NCBI RefSeq assembly: GCF_000383955.1
Contig: NZ_KB913013.1
Coordinates: 477,694 to 541,693, forward strand
Direction: 5' to 3'
Source of the DNA: Rudanella lutea DSM 19387
GTDB lineage: Bacteria > Bacteroidota > Bacteroidia > Cytophagales > Spirosomataceae
DNA length: 64,000 nucleotides
In this document: piece by piece, positions 60,737 to 64,000 of the stretch
How the letters are laid out: each line of letters opens with the position of its first letter
Position numbering within the stretch: position 1 is the first letter of the stretch
Made by a program: the position numbers and the translations under genes
Notes under the pieces: generated by a model
Told to the model about the DNA's origin: nothing
Databases searched by the model: none
What the model saw: only the letters and a program-made list of their open reading frames with translations

Positions 60737-63244
60737 TTACTTTTTTGCCTTGCCGGGACCAATGCGGCTTTCGAGCATCTTGATAAAATACCCGCCTACC
60801 ACCGAGCGGGCCTGAAAGCCCACTTGCTTCGCGTTGGTGGTCTCGTGCCAGTCGGTGAGGGGAACGCGGCTCGGGGTCTCGTTGGCAAACTTCCAGATTG
60901 GCGTAATCAGGGCCTGAAAATCGCGGTCAGAGTCGGCCATGGTGGCCGTCCACATAATCCAGTCCGATTTAGTGTACGTTTTCCGGCTATCGAGTGGGAG
61001 GCCGTAGGGTTGCTGGTTTTTAAGGTAGAAGGCAATCTCTTTTTGCGCCACCTCTTTCGGGAACACGTTTAGCCCGAGCAGCTTATCCCACACAATATTG
61101 TATTTCTGACTCCAGCTTCCCGCCGTTTTATCAAACGTCAGGGCGTAGCGGTCGCCGAGGTCGTCCATCTGCATCCATTTGCGGGCCAGTTCGCGGGCCA
61201 GCGTCAGGTGTTCGTCGGCGGTTTTTTGGTCGCCCAGAGCCTGCGCCATCTGACCGTAACAGGCAATACCCATAATGGCTTTGGCCGATAGGTTGGCGTT
61301 GCGGGCCAGATGACCGGCAAAGTCGTCGGTACAGAGCTGATTGGCCGGATCGAAACCGTCGCGTTTCAGAAAGCCAACCCATTTGGTTAGTGTGGGCCAG
61401 TGTTGGCGGGCAAAGTCGGGCTTACCGTCCATCTGCACGGCAGCTGCCGTCAGAATCACCATATTACCGGCTTCCTCCACGGGCATGTCTTCGCCGTAGG
61501 TTTGCCCGTTGGCCAGCGGGTAGGTGCCTACATCGTGGGCCGGGAAATCTTTTTTCCAACGCCCCGACTCGCTATACTCAAATATAAACCGGAGCAGGCC
61601 CTTGGCCAACTCGTTGTTATACACCAGAAAGAGCGGAGCCGAAGGGTACGTCACGTCGACGGTACCGATGGAACCGTTTGAAAAATTTTCTTTGGAGAAA
61701 AACAGGACTTCGCCGGTCGGACTTGCCACAATTTTATGGGCCGCAATGGCCTGCCGGTAAGCCAGCACACACAAATCGGCGTACTCCTTACCACCAGCCT
61801 TTTGGGCATCGGCCCGGAGTCTGGCGTCGAAAGCGGTGCTTTTCTGCCGTAATTGATTGTATTCTTTACCGGCTGTCAGGAGCAGATCGTTCATGGTTGT
61901 TTTACCATCCCGGCGCCACCAGGGCCGCAGGTTCTCCCCGAAATACTGCACCGAGTACAGGTCATCGTAGGCGAGCATCAGGTATTTCTGCACCGGCCTG
62001 GCCCCCACCGAACCCATCGGCAGATTTACGGCCATGGCCAGTTCGGCGGCTGCCCCTTTCTTACCACCCAGCGCGCCAGCGGGTAGTTTACCGCTTTCGG
62101 CAAACGCCTGCTTGAGCGTCTCCAGCGAGCCCGTAGCCAGCTGCATACCGGCCCCGTTGGGTACGGCGAGGTACGCGTACCCCCAGTCGATGCGCACGTT
62201 GTCGCCTTTCTTTTTCAGAACGGGCTGCTCCTGCGTCCCCACCGTGAGCCAGCGGAAATTACCCGACTGCCCCGCATCTGTAACCACGCCCTGCCCCGCG
62301 GTGTTGGTGGCTACCGCAGCCGATTCGCCAAAGAATACTTCCACCTTGTGGGCTTTACCGTCGCGCGCACGGGCGTTGAACGTCACATATGTAACCGGGC
62401 GGGCTACCACCTCCAGATCTTCCAGCAGCAGGGGCGACAGGAAATTGACCTTCAGGTCGACAGGCCCTGCCGTAAACGTGTATTCGGTTTGGGTGGCCGT
62501 CACTTTCACGTCGGTTTGGGTGGCTTTGGCGAGCGTGGGCACCTCGGCCGGGCTCACCAACCCCACATCAATAATGGCCCCACCGACTGGGCTCACGCAA
62601 TGCGCAGCCAGCACGTTTCGACCGGGCTTGAGGGCTTTCTGCCCCTCAGCCGAGAGCGGCAGGTAGATATGGTCGCCCGCGCAGCATTTTTTCTGGAGAA
62701 TCTGCACGCCATTGAGATACACCTCCACATCGTCGTCGTGGCTAATAGCCAGCAAGAGTTTCGAGGGGTCGGTTTTACCGTCGTACGTAAACTCACGCCG
62801 AACATGAATCCCGTTTTTATCGGACCGGCTGCTGTTCCAGACCGTGCGGGCATCGGGGGTATTGCCAAACGGACCGGGGCCGGTTTTCCAGCCCTCAGCC
62901 TTGTAATCGAGTTGCTGCCAACCCGGCTGTGGCTGCTCAAAGGTGTACTGCGCCATGTAGGGCTTCGCTTCGCCGGTGGGCAATAAGGCATTGTACACGG
63001 TTGGAGGGGCTCCGAGAAACCCATACGCTTTGCCATCGACGCGCACCACGCCTTCGAGCGACTGTGGCTTGCCGGTCCAGTGGCGGGTGGGACTATCGTT
63101 GAGGTTGTCGGTATTGCTCCAGAGGCTAAAGTAAGGGTCGTGCGTCACCAGCGGGTACGAAGGGGGCCGGAGCGTTTGGGCCTGTGCCGGACCAACCGTC
63201 AGGGCCGAGGCCAGCAGGATAAGTTGAAGAGATAGTTTGGTCAT
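60737..63244 (-). CDS. Secreted DUF4964/DUF5127/DUF4965/DUF1793 glutaminase A-like protein
   Basis: 835 residues from the ATG at 63244, which opens a signal peptide (LSLQLILLASALTVGPAQAQ); the 38 codons upstream are not credible. DUF4964 start PPSYPLVTHDPYFSLWSNTD, then a DUF5127 beta domain, DUF4965 (YDDLYSVQYFGENLRPWWRR, QAIAAHKIVAS) and the C-terminal helical barrel (FPAHDVGTYPLANGQTYGED, DKLLGLNVFP, WIMWTATMADS). The family is named after fungal glutaminase A; bacterial activity is largely untested. An extra galactose-binding-like segment (about residues 100-230, AISHDDDVEVYLNGVQIL) interrupts the N-terminal part. Own terminator downstream. Confidence 0.9.
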   Translation of the reverse strand: MTKLSLQLILLASALTVGPAQAQTLRPPSYPLVTHDPYFSLWSNTDNLNDSPTRHWTGKPQSLEGVVRVDGKAYGFLGAPPTVYNALLPTGEAKPYMAQYTFEQPQPGWQQLDYKAEGWKTGPGPFGNTPDARTVWNSSRSDKNGIHVRREFTYDGKTDPSKLLLAISHDDDVEVYLNGVQILQKKCCAGDHIYLPLSAEGQKALKPGRNVLAAHCVSPVGGAIIDVGLVSPAEVPTLAKATQTDVKVTATQTEYTFTAGPVDLKVNFLSPLLLEDLEVVARPVTYVTFNARARDGKAHKVEVFFGESAAVATNTAGQGVVTDAGQSGNFRWLTVGTQEQPVLKKKGDNVRIDWGYAYLAVPNGAGMQLATGSLETLKQAFAESGKLPAGALGGKKGAAAELAMAVNLPMGSVGARPVQKYLMLAYDDLYSVQYFGENLRPWWRRDGKTTMNDLLLTAGKEYNQLRQKSTAFDARLRADAQKAGGKEYADLCVLAYRQAIAAHKIVASPTGEVLFFSKENFSNGSIGTVDVTYPSAPLFLVYNNELAKGLLRFIFEYSESGRWKKDFPAHDVGTYPLANGQTYGEDMPVEEAGNMVILTAAAVQMDGKPDFARQHWPTLTKWVGFLKRDGFDPANQLCTDDFAGHLARNANLSAKAIMGIACYGQMAQALGDQKTADEHLTLARELARKWMQMDDLGDRYALTFDKTAGSWSQKYNIVWDKLLGLNVFPKEVAQKEIAFYLKNQQPYGLPLDSRKTYTKSDWIMWTATMADSDRDFQALITPIWKFANETPSRVPLTDWHETTNAKQVGFQARSVVGGYFIKMLESRIGPGKAKK

Positions 63245-63420
63245 TCGTGTACAGTTAGCAGCCGGTGAGTCGCCAGCCGCTTCATAAAGACATAAAACGG
63301 GGGAGTGTCTACTAATTGGGGCCTGAAATTTCGTTAATCGAACCAACTGACCCCGCAACGAAAACCGCCAAACGGCTCGCCGTGTACCTTTACGGTTCGA
63401 ACTCTCCTTTTCGACACAAT

Positions 63421-64000
63421 ATGCTACGCGCCTTGCTCTTTTTGGGAGCTTTCCTACTCGGCTCTTCCTTAACCTCCGCTCAGATCGGCCCTACGGGTGG
63501 CCGCGACACCTCGTTTACGGTACGCAAATCGTTTATTCAGGAGAAGAAACGGCACCCGAACATTACCCTCGTCGACTCTGCGCTGCCGTCGGGTGTGCGC
63601 GTGACACGCAACCTTCCGTACAGCACCCCGACACCCGGCCGCTCCCTCGTCCTCGACGTGTACGCGCCCCCTCGGAGCCGTACGCGCCAGCACCCGGCCG
63701 TACTGATGATTCACGGGGGCGGATGGCGCTCTGGCGACCGCTCGCACAACAATACCCTGGCCGGGCGACTTGCCGAGCGGGGCTTTGTGGCTATTCCGGT
63801 TGAATATCGGCTGTCGACGGAGGCTCTGTACCCGGCTTCGGTACATGATGTGAAGGCGGCCCTCCGCTGGATGCGGGCCAATGCCAAACGCTACCAGATC
63901 GACCCGAACCGGATAGCGGTGCTGGGGTTTTCGTCGGGTGGGCAACTGGCCGCGCTCATCGGTAGTACCAACGAAAATCCGGCCTTTGAAGGTGCGGGTG
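63421..64000 (+). CDS. Secreted alpha/beta hydrolase (BD-FAE-like esterase), cut by right edge
   Basis: 193 residues visible of probably about 300. Signal peptide ends LTSAQ (about residue 21). Hormone-sensitive-lipase-type oxyanion motif HGGGW (98-102) in VLMIHGGGWRSGDRSHN. Nucleophile elbow LGFSSGGQ (Ser about 171) after MRANAKRYQIDPNRIAV. The acid and His lie beyond the window. Resembles acetyl-xylan/feruloyl esterases of Bacteroidetes. Divergent from the glutaminase-like gene across 176 bases. Confidence 0.9.
   Translation, partial: MLRALLFLGAFLLGSSLTSAQIGPTGGRDTSFTVRKSFIQEKKRHPNITLVDSALPSGVRVTRNLPYSTPTPGRSLVLDVYAPPRSRTRQHPAVLMIHGGGWRSGDRSHNNTLAGRLAERGFVAIPVEYRLSTEALYPASVHDVKAALRWMRANAKRYQIDPNRIAVLGFSSGGQLAALIGSTNENPAFEGAG

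Overview
The window is chromosomal DNA from a member of the Bacteroidetes, most likely a Cytophagales bacterium of the Spirosoma/Rudanella type. The evidence is a SusC/SusD pair with an ECF sigma factor and FecR, a type IX secretion C-terminal sorting domain, Bacteroidetes-type promoters (TTG...TAnnTTTG), a cbb3 oxidase with fused CcoN-CcoO, and an RND metal pump fused to its TolC channel. The species assignment is inference. Base composition is moderately GC-rich, which produces many long antisense ORFs that are not genes.

Layout. 1-9087 (minus): ECF sigma, FecR anti-sigma, SusC, SusD and a phosphocholine-specific phospholipase C cut by the left edge; together they look like a regulated nutrient-acquisition unit aimed at a phospholipid-type substrate. 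9411-13670 (plus): TetR, TolC, HlyD and one ABC-2 permease, an efflux unit with no ATPase gene. 13877-21517: a Tat-exported Gfo/Idh/MocA oxidoreductase, a tRNA-Val(GAC) with a partly duplicated 3' end and terminator, an MFS carrier, a lipoprotein, a T9SS cargo and a YyaL-type DUF255 protein. 21850-24848: sufS, a toxin-antitoxin pair, sufE, a DUF59 (SufT-type) factor and a bacilliredoxin. 25069-26973: a glycosyltransferase and an SDR. 27193-30476: bacteriophytochrome, Rcp1-type receiver and heme oxygenase, a complete red-light-sensing operon. 30714-36057: two PAS histidine kinases, a receiver-cNMP-Crp fusion regulator and two small proteins. 36368-46044 (minus): a full cbb3 oxidase and maturation locus (ccoI, desaturase, ccoS, ccoNO, ccoQ, ccoP, ccoG, ccoH, safE). 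46135-49486: two alpha/beta hydrolases, DUF4442, DinB and MarR. 49635-55943 (plus): a metal-efflux locus (His-rich periplasmic protein, CzcA-TolC fusion, CzcB). 56075-60264 (minus): an NtrC-type activator whose receiver has Asn in place of the phosphorylated Asp, and a hybrid kinase. 60737-64000: a DUF4965 glutaminase-like protein and a partial secreted esterase.

The most unusual feature is spread across the whole window. At least fifteen intergenic elements are built from short iterated, degenerate words (GTTTATGG, GAAAGAGT, CATTATCCATTA, TTAGACAT, GATGAGC types). Many are long perfect or near-perfect hairpins, they sit at gene 3' ends, and several supply the stop codons of the neighbouring genes. 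One (30472-30718) spans exactly from the stop codon of one gene to the stop codon of its convergent neighbour and carries a second family nested inside it. No transposase, phage gene or CRISPR array was seen.
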